DNA from: a virus
Virus record (IMG/VR): IMGVR_UViG_3300020438_000039
Location: 1 to 59,291 of that record
Reading direction: 5' to 3' (one strand)
DNA: 59,291 bases
The notes beneath the pieces were generated by a model. The model was not told where the DNA came from, ran no database searches, and saw only the letters and a program-made list of their open reading frames with translations. Shown here in pieces: positions 8,635-20,500 of this stretch (the stretch's first letter is position 1; the number at the start of each line of letters is the position of its first letter). The translations under genes were made by a program, and so were the position numbers.

Positions 8635-11600
8635 TATGTTGCAAGGCAAATAGCACGTAAGTCTGCGATTAAAGGTACTCTAGCTTGGTTTGAAGACCTC
8701 ATTACAATCTTAAGTTGGAATGCATTAAAGTTCAATCCGCTAGTTTCATAGTAATAATCCTTCCATAGGATTTCTTCTGATGGTGCATCATCATATTGTA
8801 ATGGTGGAGGCATTAAAGTCCAACCAACTGAATCAACATCATCACCACTTCCTGTCATGAATACTCTATAGTATACTCTAACTTCAGATTGTGGAGGACG
8901 TGACATCTGGAAATCAACTCTTACAGATCTCGATTCTCTTGCTAATCTTGCAAGACGAGTTATGTAAACAGCGTCATTCTGATCACCAAATGGTAATACA
9001 GAAACATCCTGTGATGTATCTATATTGTTTTGCTGACCATATGCTTCAGGACCACCTGGCCACTTATTGATTCTATTCATTGTAGTAATCAATGAACATC
9101 TGTCAAGGTCAACAACAGGAGATAGTGAAGCCTTCTCTGTGGATAATTGAATCCTCATTGTCATTGACTTAGTACCACTTAACTTAGCAAGTTCATTAAC
9201 TTCAGAACAAATCATTCTTGGGTTATCAAAGAAGTTCATGTTGTTAAGAGTGATAGGAACATATGTTCCATCATTAACAAATGAAGCTTGATCAACACTA
9301 GTACTTCCATTACCAATAGAAGTTGCACTTGTTGTATTAACAGTTGTAGTAATATCAGTTTCTGGTAAATCCATTACTGAAACATTTGGTGTCACAGTTT
9401 CAAACTGTGTATTCTGACTAGCCCAAATTAGATCTCCACCACCACGTATACCATTTGATGCTACACCAGTTATATGAAGCATATAAGTATCTAACCAAGG
9501 ACAAGATATACTTGTATGGGTCTTATTGATATCGATAAGTGGAATACCATCTAAGTTATAACACTCTACAATATCACCTGAAGAGTGTGCAACTTCAGTA
9601 GTACTATTAGCACCTCTACCACCAGTAGCTACTGTAATAGATTTACCATCAGATGCAACTGCAGCGTATTGAACAATCTCATCACCGATCTTAAGATATC
9701 CAGGATTACTAGCACTAATTGCTGCACCATTAACAACGGTATGGAAATTAGTTCCATCTTCAACGTTAATGGTAGTAGTTCCTATTGATAACGCACTTGT
9801 TAATGTTGTATTAGCTACCTCTGATACAGCACCTTCAACAGTAACGTTATTTGTTCTGTTGTGCATACAATGATTTCTATGATATATCAATACCTCTTTA
9901 TCATCTGCTGCGAATGTAGGAACACTTGCTAGGTAAGCACCACGAGCATCTCCAGAGTAAGTTACATTACTTACACTACCAGTGAATCCACCAGACTCAC
10001 TAATAGTTTCTGAGGCAGTAAAGCTACCAGTTACATTGGTAAGAATTAGAGTAGCACCAACATAACTCTTAACAAGTCCAGTAATACCTGACGAACCACC
10101 AGTTACAGTTTCACCAACACTTAGGGAACCTGTTCCAGAACCAACAGTTATCGTTGCTTCTGCTTGATATGAAGTTAATATGTATGTGGAACCATCTAAC
10201 CAGTTACCAGTTATATCTGTTACTGTAACAGTATCTGCAAGAGATCCAGACGTTGTAGATGAAACAACAGTTGCCTGTGCATTAGTTCCTGTTTGAGTTA
10301 CCCTAGCACCATCAGTAAATGTATACTGAGTTGTTTGTGGATCTAATGATAATACCTGCTTAGGTTTAATAGTTTGAATTGGGTTATTAATTAATCTATG
10401 AACACCACCGTTACCCTTACCTTGTGGTGTGTTATTAAGAACTACAGTACCTTGATCCTTTGTAAAGTTAGCACGGTATATCGTGAACTTAAGGTCTTCA
10501 TACTGATCAGCAGTCCATGTAGATGCGTTCTGTGACTTGAATAAGACACCAGCATAAGGCTGTTCTGATATAGTTCTAGTTCCTGTTACATCAACATCAC
10601 CCATTCTAGAAATCCAGATCTTATATTCATTAGAGTCTGAAAGAAGAACGAAACAATATTCCGTAGATGACTTAATATATACAGGTGCTTTAAACTTAAA
10701 GTTAGTCTTAACAGATGCAGTCTCAGATATTTCAATATTATCTGGTGTAACTGTTATATCAGAGAATGGTAGAATAGTCTTTGTTGGATAACCATTTTCC
10801 ATTGTTCTAATTTGCATAGAAACTGGAATATTAGTATCCTTAGTATTGAAGAATAAATCAACACTTGAAAGGAATACACCACCTTCTTCCTCAACAATAA
10901 ATGATTGAGCAAGAGGGTCATACCAACCAATCTGTCTAGATTCTGTTCTGGTAGTACTAACAACTCTATCTTCGCTAACTGTATCTCTAACAATCTCTGC
11001 GTTTCTAACTGCCAAGACATTTTCCTGAACAGTCTGTAAAGTACCAGATGCTGAGTATGTAGTATCTGCAGATGAATCAACTGCTCCTAATGCCTTACTA
11101 TTATCTTCAGCAGTTGTGAATCTAAAGGATCTAGTACCTGTAGCCCAACGAGGGTTAGCATCATTCTTAGGAGAAGGTATAAAGAAACATCCTTGGATGT
11201 TACCAACGTTATCTGTTAACAAACGACGATCTCTAACAACTGCTCTAGCACCAGAAGTTTGTCCAACTAGAACCTCACCAACCTGCATATTACCAAAGTA
11301 ATCTGGAGATACAGTTTCTGATATAGCAGTTATATCATGATTTAAATATATTGTTTGTGAAGAATATGAAGTAGGAAGAACTTCTGTACCCTTACCATAA
11401 GGATTAGTTTTATATCCATCATCAGGTGCAGCAACCCTTACTTGCATTCTTGAAGTTTCTCCAATAACTGTTTCACCAACAACAAATGGAGTCTCATTAG
11501 TACGAGCATCAGTTGTAGAGTTTTTAATTATCTCAATTACTTTAGGTGTAATACTAGTTGTAACGTTAACACCATCAAAGAATGCATAGAATCTTGTACG

Positions 11601-14600
11601 TGGCTTCATACGATCAACGTTGAATCCTATATTACGAGATCTAATCCAAGGAATAGTACTTCTAGAAAGAACTGTATCACCTAATGATCTTCTCTCAATC
11701 TTAGGAACAACCCTAGAACGAACACCTTGACGTGCCTGATTATTAACAACACGATAAGTACGACGCTCATGTAAGTAGAATAGACCTTGACGACGCTGAC
11801 CGTGACCTGCACGACCTAACTGACGACCAATACCATATGTACCAGACGTACCTCTTTGTTGTGATGAAGATTGTAATGTTTCACCAGTCCAGTTAGTCTG
11901 CCAAGAACCCCATTGAATAGGTGCGAAACCGTTCTGATCAACCTGCATATCCTTAGATACGGATGAGAAGTCTCCTTCGATGTTTTCAACACGAGCTGGA
12001 AGACGCTCAATATCAACCCAGTCATCAGATGCTGGAGTAAGATCAATACGTCCAATGAATGTGAATACGTTGAATGGGTTGATGTTCTCAGTTCTTGAAG
12101 CATATGGCTGTGTAATAATAGCCTCATCTTCAAAAGGTAGCATAATTACATTACCTTCAGTCTTCTGAACATCAACAGAATCTGTTTCGTTATATACAAG
12201 ACCAACGTTAGTTGTGTAATGCTGAGGTCGTAATTGACCTTCTCTGAAGTCTAGAGAACACTTATAGTCTTGATTTAATACATCACCAATAGTATGATCA
12301 GTAAAGTCATCAACAACATATCCATTCTTCAATCTATCAAATCCGTTCTCATCATATGTCTTAGTATTATCTGCCTGAGATTCAAGCATTGATAATGATG
12401 TATAGTATTCAACGTTAGTTAAACGATTCTCCAAATCACCAATATCTTTCATCGTATAACGACGAATAACTTCTGCAGTTATAAGACAATCTCTTTCTGG
12501 ATTAAAGACGTACGGCTTATATTCTATAGTTGCCAACAACATAGAGTTCTCAACTCTTTCTGGTGGAATAAGGAACTTACCAGAGACACCTTTTTGTACT
12601 CTTAATTTACTATCATGTGAAAGATAGAGGTAATCAATTCTTGGTAGATACCATGTATAGTCTGCCCTGAATGAAGAATTGACCTGCATAATATCAAAGA
12701 CAGTCGCTGCACCAGATCCACTGACCGTAGAGAATACTCTAGATACAAAGTCAAAAGTAGTACAGTTAACATAATATGGAGAACCCATAGTACCTTGACC
12801 GTTACGCAATTCTTTTACGCCTGGACGGAAATCGATTTGATCTCTAATATACTTAATAGAACCATCGAGTTTATAGTTAGGAATCTCTTTATAACTTATA
12901 CCAGTATAAGATTCATTAGAGAAGTAATCACCTGAAGATTCGTGTGATAGATAATCAAATATAATTAACAGTCTTCTTGATGGTGCAATAGTAGATGGTA
13001 ATCTAGTAAGTCTAGAAGAATCATAATAATTAGTTCTTTGACCAGCTTCTAAAGTAAATTGATCGGTAATAACTTTACTACCAAGGAATATTGAATCAGC
13101 ACTATCATCAACAATACCAGCAAGTGCACCACCAGCAGCATCAAATCCATTAATAGTTTCACCTATAATAAATGGTTTTTCATTCAATGCAACAAAATAA
13201 AGTTTTAATGCAGAGTTCTCAAAACTAATAACTCTACCTCTTGCTCCAGATGTTTTACCTTCTATTAGAGTACCTGCAGAAAAGAATACAGATTCAGTTA
13301 ATACAACAAATGGTGAAGATGCGTCGTTATTATCATAAGACTCATATATTGCATGAATATTATATACATCATTAATACCAAATGAGATTGCCTCATCCTG
13401 ACATCTAGTACCAAATAGAGAACTATACTCTAGTCCTGTTGGTTGTGTGTCTAATTTTTGATTAGTTTTAAATACCTTTAATGCTTGCATCTTGGATGCA
13501 GTCTTCAACTTCTTAGTAACAGTATTCTTAGATACTAAAGCAGTTAATGTAACAGATGAAACTGAACCCAATCCACCAATAGAGATTGACTGGTTATTAG
13601 CACCATATGTTGCTGTCAAGTTTCCACCAGTAACCTCAGCATCAAGATCTATATTCTGACCATTAGCCCATGTTCCACTACCACCATTAGCTACAACAGT
13701 AAGAGTAAAGTTCTCTGAAGACATAGCACCAAATGCTTCATTCTCAGGAACTGTAAATGTAATAGAACCAGTGGTTACTGTTTTAGATGCAAAGTTTCTG
13801 TATACAAAGAATGATTCATCAGTAATAGATCTCATTGTATCTTCTGGTAAATCAAAAGATAGTTCTCCATTCTGATAATCCTTTTGGAATATGAAAGGAC
13901 GTAACCTTACGACATCACTATAATCACCATCGGTAATAGCACCTGCATTCATCGATGATGCTACTTCTAGTTCTGCTACCTGTGTAGCATAATCAAAGAT
14001 AACATCAGCATCAGAAACCGTTGCTTTTTTATTTGATGTAGTTACACCAATAGCTGCCTGATTTACTCTTTCAATACGAAGAGTATTCTTACCTTCAAAG
14101 TCAGAAACTGTTGTGGTAATTACATCACCTGGTCTTAGATCATTTTCAAATCTTGTACGGAAACCAGTAATCTCCTGATTACTTCCCTGATCAACAGCGA
14201 CAGTAGTACATTCAATTGGCCAAACATCATTAAGTACCCAGTTACAACCAAATCTTACTGCACCACCACCAGTATATCCAAATGATGATCTTGTATCAGT
14301 TAACTGATAAGTATGTGCTGCTTCTAAAGTACCAACATTAAGACCATCATGCTCTAGAATTTCACCAATTGTGAATTTACCTGAGACATGTTCTAACTGA
14401 ATATAATGAGTTTGGTTACCAGTATCTGCAACATAACCAGTAGCACCAGATGTCTTACCTACAATTCTACGTCCAGCAGCAATACCTGGAGTTGATGCTA
14501 CAGCAGAATGAACTGCATTGTTAATATTAACAGCAGTAAACATTTGAGCATCAAAAAACCACATATCATATACTCCACCACTAGCTGCAGTACCTGATTG

Positions 14601-15986
14601 AGAAGAGTTTGATGCTGCTGTAGAGGCAGCCTGTAACTGAATACATCTACATCTACCAATCTTATTACCACCACTAGGTTCATCATTAGTAGCGTTTAAA
14701 GTCCAAGTATCATATAAATCTATTGTCTGATACCCATCAGTAACACCATCACCAGAAATCTCTGGCCATCCAAAGACATCATAAACTTTTACAAAGTTAC
14801 CTAAGTTGAAATTGACAATTGAGTTATTACTCATGTCAAAATCTCTAGGCTTATCTACATCAACATACTGTGGTGAAATAAATTCTGTACGATATCCTTT
14901 AACATATGCTTTACCTGGAGAAACTTCAATAGCAAGCTTACCTTCATTAGCTGAATTACCATCAGCAGAAGTTTCATTTAAAGCATATACACCATTATTA
15001 AATCCGTCATTAAGATGTTCTCTAACCTTTACATCAAAAGTATCAATTACATAATCTCCAGACTCCTCGTATGTACGACGAGCCATTGATCTTTCTAATT
15101 CACTATATGCAGTTCTGTTAACAAAATTTTCTACTCTACTCTTATTAATCCTTAATAGTTCTATGAAATCTTTATCAGCATCATCACTAATTAATCTTTT
15201 AACAAATTGTGTTTTAATTCTAAATCTATGACCACCTGGTGCGGAATAGTTTGAAGTACCAGCAGCATTATCATTCAAACTCTCATCATCTTCTGGAGTT
15301 ATAATGGATTCTAAAACTTCTAAACCAACCCTATAAGATGGATTATTACCATACTGATCTAATAGTAAATATGCAGTTGGAACATTTATAAAATGCCCTC
15401 TAATATAATAAACACCTTCACTAATATAAGCAGCAGATCCAACCTCAGTAGCATTTACTGGAAGTAACTGTGCGAATGGAGTACCAATTTCAATAAGAGT
15501 TGATCCAAATGTAATCTCTTTATTAGCAATTAACTGCTCATTAATTTGGAAAGTCTTAGATGATGTTGATGATGTAGTATCACCTGAATCAACATACTTA
15601 ACATATAACGTAATATAACCTTTCTCTGATTCAGTTGCAGAAATACTATAAAGTACTTTTGCTCTAACACCTGTTGTCAAACCTTCAATAATAGTTCCGT
15701 CTAACTGTTCTCTATACGTTTCAACTTCACTACCAAGGAATGACTCCTGAATTAATATTGCTTGTACATTTAAGTCATAACCAACCTGCCCTGGAATAAC
15801 CATTGCACCTTCTTTGAAGGTTGCAGTTCCCATAGACTCGATCTGGTTCTGCAGAATACTCTGCATTGTCGTAAGTTCCCTTGCCTGTATAGGAAATCCA
15901 GGACGGAACAGCACTCGATAAAAATTCTTATCTTTATCAAAGTCGTCGTAATACGGTGTTACGTTTAGATTAGTATTTTGTGCCAT
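8634..15986 (-). CDS. Very large virion protein, DUF4815-type tail/baseplate component
   Basis: The 2450-residue product begins MAQNTNLNVTPYYDDFDKD and then has FRPGFPIQARELTTMQSI, the hallmark of the DUF4815-type structural proteins of marine T4-like phages. Other family-like stretches are KYIRDQIDFRPGV (about residue 1045), LENRLTNVEYYTSLSMLE (about 1185-1200) and WYDPLAQSFIVEEEGGVFL (about 1690). Short units of the type GKTSGATGYV, GKTSGARGRV and GQTSGARAVV are scattered through it. There is no signal peptide or membrane span. The gene starts 5 bases after gp8 and ends coupled to a small gene, so it is expressed with the baseplate genes. Probable role: peripheral baseplate or fibre-linking component; it could fill the T4 gp10/gp11 role, but I see no direct homology to those. 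Confidence 0.75.
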   Translation of the reverse strand: MAQNTNLNVTPYYDDFDKDKNFYRVLFRPGFPIQARELTTMQSILQNQIESMGTATFKEGAMVIPGQVGYDLNVQAILIQESFLGSEVETYREQLDGTIIEGLTTGVRAKVLYSISATESEKGYITLYVKYVDSGDTTSSTSSKTFQINEQLIANKEITFGSTLIEIGTPFAQLLPVNATEVGSAAYISEGVYYIRGHFINVPTAYLLLDQYGNNPSYRVGLEVLESIITPEDDESLNDNAAGTSNYSAPGGHRFRIKTQFVKRLISDDADKDFIELLRINKSRVENFVNRTAYSELERSMARRTYEESGDYVIDTFDVKVREHLNDGFNNGVYALNETSADGNSANEGKLAIEVSPGKAYVKGYRTEFISPQYVDVDKPRDFDMSNNSIVNFNLGNFVKVYDVFGWPEISGDGVTDGYQTIDLYDTWTLNATNDEPSGGNKIGRCRCIQLQAASTAASNSSQSGTAASGGVYDMWFFDAQMFTAVNINNAVHSAVASTPGIAAGRRIVGKTSGATGYVADTGNQTHYIQLEHVSGKFTIGEILEHDGLNVGTLEAAHTYQLTDTRSSFGYTGGGAVRFGCNWVLNDVWPIECTTVAVDQGSNQEITGFRTRFENDLRPGDVITTTVSDFEGKNTLRIERVNQAAIGVTTSNKKATVSDADVIFDYATQVAELEVASSMNAGAITDGDYSDVVRLRPFIFQKDYQNGELSFDLPEDTMRSITDESFFVYRNFASKTVTTGSITFTVPENEAFGAMSSENFTLTVVANGGSGTWANGQNIDLDAEVTGGNLTATYGANNQSISIGGLGSVSSVTLTALVSKNTVTKKLKTASKMQALKVFKTNQKLDTQPTGLEYSSLFGTRCQDEAISFGINDVYNIHAIYESYDNNDASSPFVVLTESVFFSAGTLIEGKTSGARGRVISFENSALKLYFVALNEKPFIIGETINGFDAAGGALAGIVDDSADSIFLGSKVITDQFTLEAGQRTNYYDSSRLTRLPSTIAPSRRLLIIFDYLSHESSGDYFSNESYTGISYKEIPNYKLDGSIKYIRDQIDFRPGVKELRNGQGTMGSPYYVNCTTFDFVSRVFSTVSGSGAATVFDIMQVNSSFRADYTWYLPRIDYLYLSHDSKLRVQKGVSGKFLIPPERVENSMLLATIEYKPYVFNPERDCLITAEVIRRYTMKDIGDLENRLTNVEYYTSLSMLESQADNTKTYDENGFDRLKNGYVVDDFTDHTIGDVLNQDYKCSLDFREGQLRPQHYTTNVGLVYNETDSVDVQKTEGNVIMLPFEDEAIITQPYASRTENINPFNVFTFIGRIDLTPASDDWVDIERLPARVENIEGDFSSVSKDMQVDQNGFAPIQWGSWQTNWTGETLQSSSQQRGTSGTYGIGRQLGRAGHGQRRQGLFYLHERRTYRVVNNQARQGVRSRVVPKIERRSLGDTVLSRSTIPWIRSRNIGFNVDRMKPRTRFYAFFDGVNVTTSITPKVIEIIKNSTTDARTNETPFVVGETVIGETSRMQVRVAAPDDGYKTNPYGKGTEVLPTSYSSQTIYLNHDITAISETVSPDYFGNMQVGEVLVGQTSGARAVVRDRRLLTDNVGNIQGCFFIPSPKNDANPRWATGTRSFRFTTAEDNSKALGAVDSSADTTYSASGTLQTVQENVLAVRNAEIVRDTVSEDRVVSTTRTESRQIGWYDPLAQSFIVEEEGGVFLSSVDLFFNTKDTNIPVSMQIRTMENGYPTKTILPFSDITVTPDNIEISETASVKTNFKFKAPVYIKSSTEYCFVLLSDSNEYKIWISRMGDVDVTGTRTISEQPYAGVLFKSQNASTWTADQYEDLKFTIYRANFTKDQGTVVLNNTPQGKGNGGVHRLINNPIQTIKPKQVLSLDPQTTQYTFTDGARVTQTGTNAQATVVSSTTSGSLADTVTVTDITGNWLDGSTYILTSYQAEATITVGSGTGSLSVGETVTGGSSGITGLVKSYVGATLILTNVTGSFTASETISESGGFTGSVSNVTYSGDARGAYLASVPTFAADDKEVLIYHRNHCMHNRTNNVTVEGAVSEVANTTLTSALSIGTTTINVEDGTNFHTVVNGAAISASNPGYLKIGDEIVQYAAVASDGKSITVATGGRGANSTTEVAHSSGDIVECYNLDGIPLIDINKTHTSISCPWLDTYMLHITGVASNGIRGGGDLIWASQNTQFETVTPNVSVMDLPETDITTTVNTTSATSIGNGSTSVDQASFVNDGTYVPITLNNMNFFDNPRMICSEVNELAKLSGTKSMTMRIQLSTEKASLSPVVDLDRCSLITTMNRINKWPGGPEAYGQQNNIDTSQDVSVLPFGDQNDAVYITRLARLARESRSVRVDFQMSRPPQSEVRVYYRVFMTGSGDDVDSVGWTLMPPPLQYDDAPSEEILWKDYYYETSGLNFNAFQLKIVMRSSNQARVPLIADLRAICLAT

Positions 15987-15991
15987 TCGGG

Positions 15992-17524
15992 TTAGAACTC
16001 GATTACGATTTTAATGTCTTCTACTTGGTCGTTTGCACGACTGATTGATCTCCTATTATCTATGTATACAACCTGACCACTATTTGACTTAATCTCTGGT
16101 TTAGCATATCCAGAGTTAAATTTCATACCAAGATCATATTCAGTGTTGTTAATAGTTCTAGAAGAAGTATTTGGTACAGCAGGGAAGTTAACGTCTGGTT
16201 GTCCAGCAGCACCCGAAGTTGATCCACTAATAACATTAGATCCATCAAATTCGTTTTGAGTACCTGTAACTTCAGGGAAAATACCATCAACAGCATTCTG
16301 ATAATATTTCAGAACTTTTGTTGTAGCATTCCATGAAATAACTCTTGCACGAGAGGTAACGTTTGTACCACCAACAACACGTGTCTGAGTGATAATTTCA
16401 TCAGGAACATAGTTACCTTGGAATGTTGGTGCAAAGATAACTGCTTTAGTAGCAGAAACTGTTAAATCAGCAATCAACTCAGTTGTACCAAACTTAAGTG
16501 GATTTGTGATTAAACCAATACGACGATAATCATTATCAATAGGGAAGTCACCAGCACCCTCATCATAAGAGAGTTTGGCGTTGATCATAACTCGGAATGC
16601 ACCAAGTTCAACAATAGTATCATGTCCATGACCACCTGGAGGTGGAATAATTACATCGACTTGACCGCCTTGACCAGTACCAATACCAGTAATATTATCA
16701 ACAGAAATTTTACCAAAGGTATATCCAGTACCACCAGAAGTAACGGTAGCAGAAATGATCTTACCACCATCAACAACAATACTAACCCTACCGCCAGTTC
16801 CATCACCATTAATGGCGACGTTATCGTAAGTGCCGTTGTTGTAACCAGCACCAGCAGCAGTAATAACAATAGTGTCAATTTCACCCTCAACTGCGTTAGT
16901 TTTCACTGCGTCATTAGTAAAGACTGGCATATAGTCATTACTAAAGAACTTAAGAACAGATGCAACTGGAATAGTATACATATACTTCCAACGATAACCA
17001 TCACCAGTTGTAACAATAGAGGTACTAGTACCAGTAGGTTCAACTGTAGAGGGTTTTCCGTTAGGATCGCTAGGAGATGTTCCGTTATAGATGCACTTAT
17101 AAACTTGATACTGAGAATTTACAACATAAAAATCAGAGTCATATAGTTTAGTAGCACCAGAGGCAGCAGTTCTACTAGGAGAATAGTCATGTCTGTACAT
17201 GTCATAGGTAAAACCTAATCCACCAGTAGTTTGTTCTGGGGAAACCCAGTCAATCCTACGAGCAACCTGTACTGTATCAGCAGCAAGAACTCTTTTCAGA
17301 GAGATCATATCATCATATGATCCAGAAAATTCTGCGAAAGAATCTACTGCTTGCGGTGGTGAGTTTTCATTGTCCCAACTTTGCGGTCTTCCAATGAATA
17401 AGTATATGCGATCACGAGAAGTTCCAGCAGCATCATCACTTTGAGTCGCATCTGGACCTTCAAGAGCTTTTATGAATTTCTGTGCCGAAAATATTCTAAA
17501 TTGATCAGTTAATAGAGCTGCCAT
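15992..17524 (-). CDS. 8: Baseplate wedge protein gp8, enlarged
   Basis: T4 gp8 landmarks appear in order over 510 residues: TDQFRIFSAQKFI near the start, IYLFIGRPQSW (T4: FITFGRSEPW), RRIDW, VYKCIYNG, GDGYRWKYMYTIP, YRRIGLITNPL and a C-terminus VVYIDNRRSISRANDQVED that parallels the T4 gp8 end. gp8 is a wedge component of the contractile-tail baseplate. T4 gp8 is about 334 residues; the excess here includes residues about 210-305, which hold two AGAGY/GGTGY units and a Gly/Pro linker (IIPPPGGHGHD), and a later TRVVGGTNVTSRARV unit. It has its own late promoter at 17551 and lies 5 bases before the next gene. Confidence 0.85.
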   Translation of the reverse strand: MAALLTDQFRIFSAQKFIKALEGPDATQSDDAAGTSRDRIYLFIGRPQSWDNENSPPQAVDSFAEFSGSYDDMISLKRVLAADTVQVARRIDWVSPEQTTGGLGFTYDMYRHDYSPSRTAASGATKLYDSDFYVVNSQYQVYKCIYNGTSPSDPNGKPSTVEPTGTSTSIVTTGDGYRWKYMYTIPVASVLKFFSNDYMPVFTNDAVKTNAVEGEIDTIVITAAGAGYNNGTYDNVAINGDGTGGRVSIVVDGGKIISATVTSGGTGYTFGKISVDNITGIGTGQGGQVDVIIPPPGGHGHDTIVELGAFRVMINAKLSYDEGAGDFPIDNDYRRIGLITNPLKFGTTELIADLTVSATKAVIFAPTFQGNYVPDEIITQTRVVGGTNVTSRARVISWNATTKVLKYYQNAVDGIFPEVTGTQNEFDGSNVISGSTSGAAGQPDVNFPAVPNTSSRTINNTEYDLGMKFNSGYAKPEIKSNSGQVVYIDNRRSISRANDQVEDIKIVIEF

Positions 17525-17550
17525 TTCCTAGTGACTATTGTCCTCTTGTT

Positions 17551-17558
17551 TATTTATG
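17551..17558 (-). promoter_or_regulatory. Late promoter box upstream of gp8
   Basis: The minus strand reads CATAAATA in the 38-base gap between the 1499-residue gene and gp8, about 27 bases before the gp8 ATG. This is an exact NATAAATA match at the spacing seen for T4-type late promoters. A purine-rich AAGAGGA follows in the leader. Confidence 0.7.
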
Positions 17559-17562
17559 TGTA

Positions 17563-20500
17563 TTACGAACGGAGTTGTGCAGAATACTCAATTCTCATGA
17601 GTCTGTAAGTAGCACCACTATTCCCCATGATGTCTTCTCCACCCAAAATTACTGCAGCTGCTGCTCCATTTCCAGTAGAATCTCCTACAGCATTAACAAA
17701 AGTTACTGTTGGGTGTGTGTTATATGTATTATCAACCGATGCAACGATTCCATAACCACCATTAGTAATGGTGCATGAAGCAACTTGGTCTTGAGCAGAT
17801 GTTAAATTAACAGTTGCTTGACATTGTATATCACCAATATTCTCAACTGTTACTGTTGGAACTGCTGTATAGTTAGTACCTGGACTTTGAATTACAAAAT
17901 CAACTACAGTACTATCATGTGAAAACTCATACAAATATCCACCTATACCTACATTAACATTACCAGTATTAAATGGAGTTATATCCTGAACTGTAAGTAC
18001 AGAATTAACTGGATCCCAAGAAACTACATTTGCTCTAACACCAGAAACAGATCCAGTAACAATTTCGTTAACACCGAAACTCAATCCATTAGAGAGATTT
18101 GGATCTAGATATAAAATTATAAGTGCAGCATGTGGAACACCATCAGTTAAAGTACCTGCATCACTAACTGTAGCATACTTAAATGGCAAACTACCATCTT
18201 TAACCTGATCACCAACTTGGAATAGAGTTGTATTCTGACCACCTTGAGTTTCTTCAATACCATATAATGAAGTATGAATACCACCATCAAGATTTATTTG
18301 ATTTTCATAATCAGTTCCTGAGTTAACAAGATCTATAATTCCATCTCCAGCACCATCCAATTCATCATCATCTTCAAATTCTTTATCTATTACTTGAGAT
18401 ATTGGTTCTGTCAAAGCTACAATAAATACACCTTCAGTAGAATCTACATCTAAGAGAACATGTGGATTAAATCCACCTGGAGCAGATCCTGCAAGACCAG
18501 CATCAAATTGAACAATAGCATCTTCAGTTGATGGTATTCCAGCATCAATAAATGCCAATTCATCAACTTCAAATGTTACTAACAATTCTCTAGTTGTTGG
18601 ATCCCAGTCATATACCTTCGCAACTTTATTAGCTTCACTTTCTATTTTTCTAATAACTCTATCATTAACATTAAACTTATAAGTTGAATTGCCATCACCA
18701 TCAATCTGTCCAGCATCAAGGATAATTCTCTGATCAAAATTGAAATTAACTCCTCTAGTTAAACCAGAGAATTTACCTTTAGATTTAGCTGTATATGCAA
18801 TAGTTTCTTTATTGAGTATTAACTCACCAGAACCAGGGAAAGCATCAGTAGAATCAACATACAATTCAGTATCAGACTTTTGTACATTCTTAACAAGACC
18901 AGTAAGGAAACCAGCAATAGAATTGTATGCCTGTCTAGCTCTAGATTTACGTTTTAAGTTAACTAATTTTGTGAATATTACTTTAGGTTGATCAATATAT
19001 CCACTACCTGGATCTGATATATTAACCTCTGTTACAACACCTTGAGCAACTTTTGCAGTAGCCTTAGCACCAATTCCACCACCACCAGTAATAAGAATAT
19101 AAGGAGGTTCTTGATAATACTCACCCTCATCAACAATATTAATACTAGTAACTCTACCAAGTGTATCAATCTCAGCAGCACCTTGAGCATTAGCACCTCC
19201 ACCACCTTCAAAGATAAGTGTTGGGGGTGTGGCATAATCTCTTCCACCTTGTAATAATGATAAACCTGTAATTGTCTGTACAGTAGGTGTTCCTGTAGCA
19301 CCAAGACCTTCTCCACCTAATATTCTTGCTGTTGCTGAACCAAAATAGTTATCACCTTTTTTGGTCATCTTAACATAACTGACAGTACCATCAGTATTCA
19401 ATACAATATCTCCTGCTGCACCAGCTGGGAATGTATCTGGTTGAGTAGGAACAACATCACCCTCAAACAAAGGAGTACCATACATTGTTGGTCCAATTGC
19501 ATAAGGATAAGTTGGAACCCCACTACCATTCTCTGTTAAGAAATATGCATAGGTTCCATTTGGATATTCAGGAGTAACAGCGAATTTACCATTATGTTCA
19601 TCCAAAGTACCAACACTAGTATCCCAAATATAATCCTGAACCAAATCTCCAATTGCATATCCATCTTGAACTGTTCTTATACCAATACCAGAAGTTGTAT
19701 AACCAAAGGTATACAAAGCAAGAGGAGCATTTACAGGTACTTCAAATCTTATCTCTCTTGCAGTAGCAGCATTAAACCCACTAATATAAGCATTATAAGT
19801 TACTTCAGATCCTTCCAACCAATAGGTAATACCTGGTCCTTCAAAAAGATATGTTGTATCTGGTGGAGTACCAGCATGCCATCCATCATCAGTAGTAGAT
19901 ATTAATAACTGTTCATTATCATTACTAGAATCATTCTGTTGGAATACATATGTTTTTCCTCTCCATAAACTTAAGAAAGGAACTGTACTACCACCAATAT
20001 TAAACTCACCATTAGCAACTGTTACAACATATGTTATAGTTTCTAGAGTAACTACATCAGGTCTAGCACCAGCTAATTCATCACCTGTTCTAGTTCTAAA
20101 TCCAGTAACTTCTCTAGCAATATTATTACTAACATCATATCCATAAGGTCCGTAAATAGGATATCCATCAAATGCCATTCCTAATATTTTAGAATGACCA
20201 TTAGTATGTCGTGAATAATCTATCGTAGCAGGATCATTAGCATCACTCTGATAAAAATTTGTGATATAATAATCATTAGGTAAGGGATCATCATCTATTT
20301 CTAGATCCAAAGTCATATATCCTTCATGATTTTCATACCCAGACATATATCTGTGATACTTACAGTAATAATAAATTCTACTATTCTCATCACCATTCAT
20401 TATGAATAGAGGTTTAAACTCATTTTCGTAATCTGTAGATGGTGCTTCTGTTATTCCCGTACTCTTATAATATAAACTACCATCATTTAACAAACCATCC

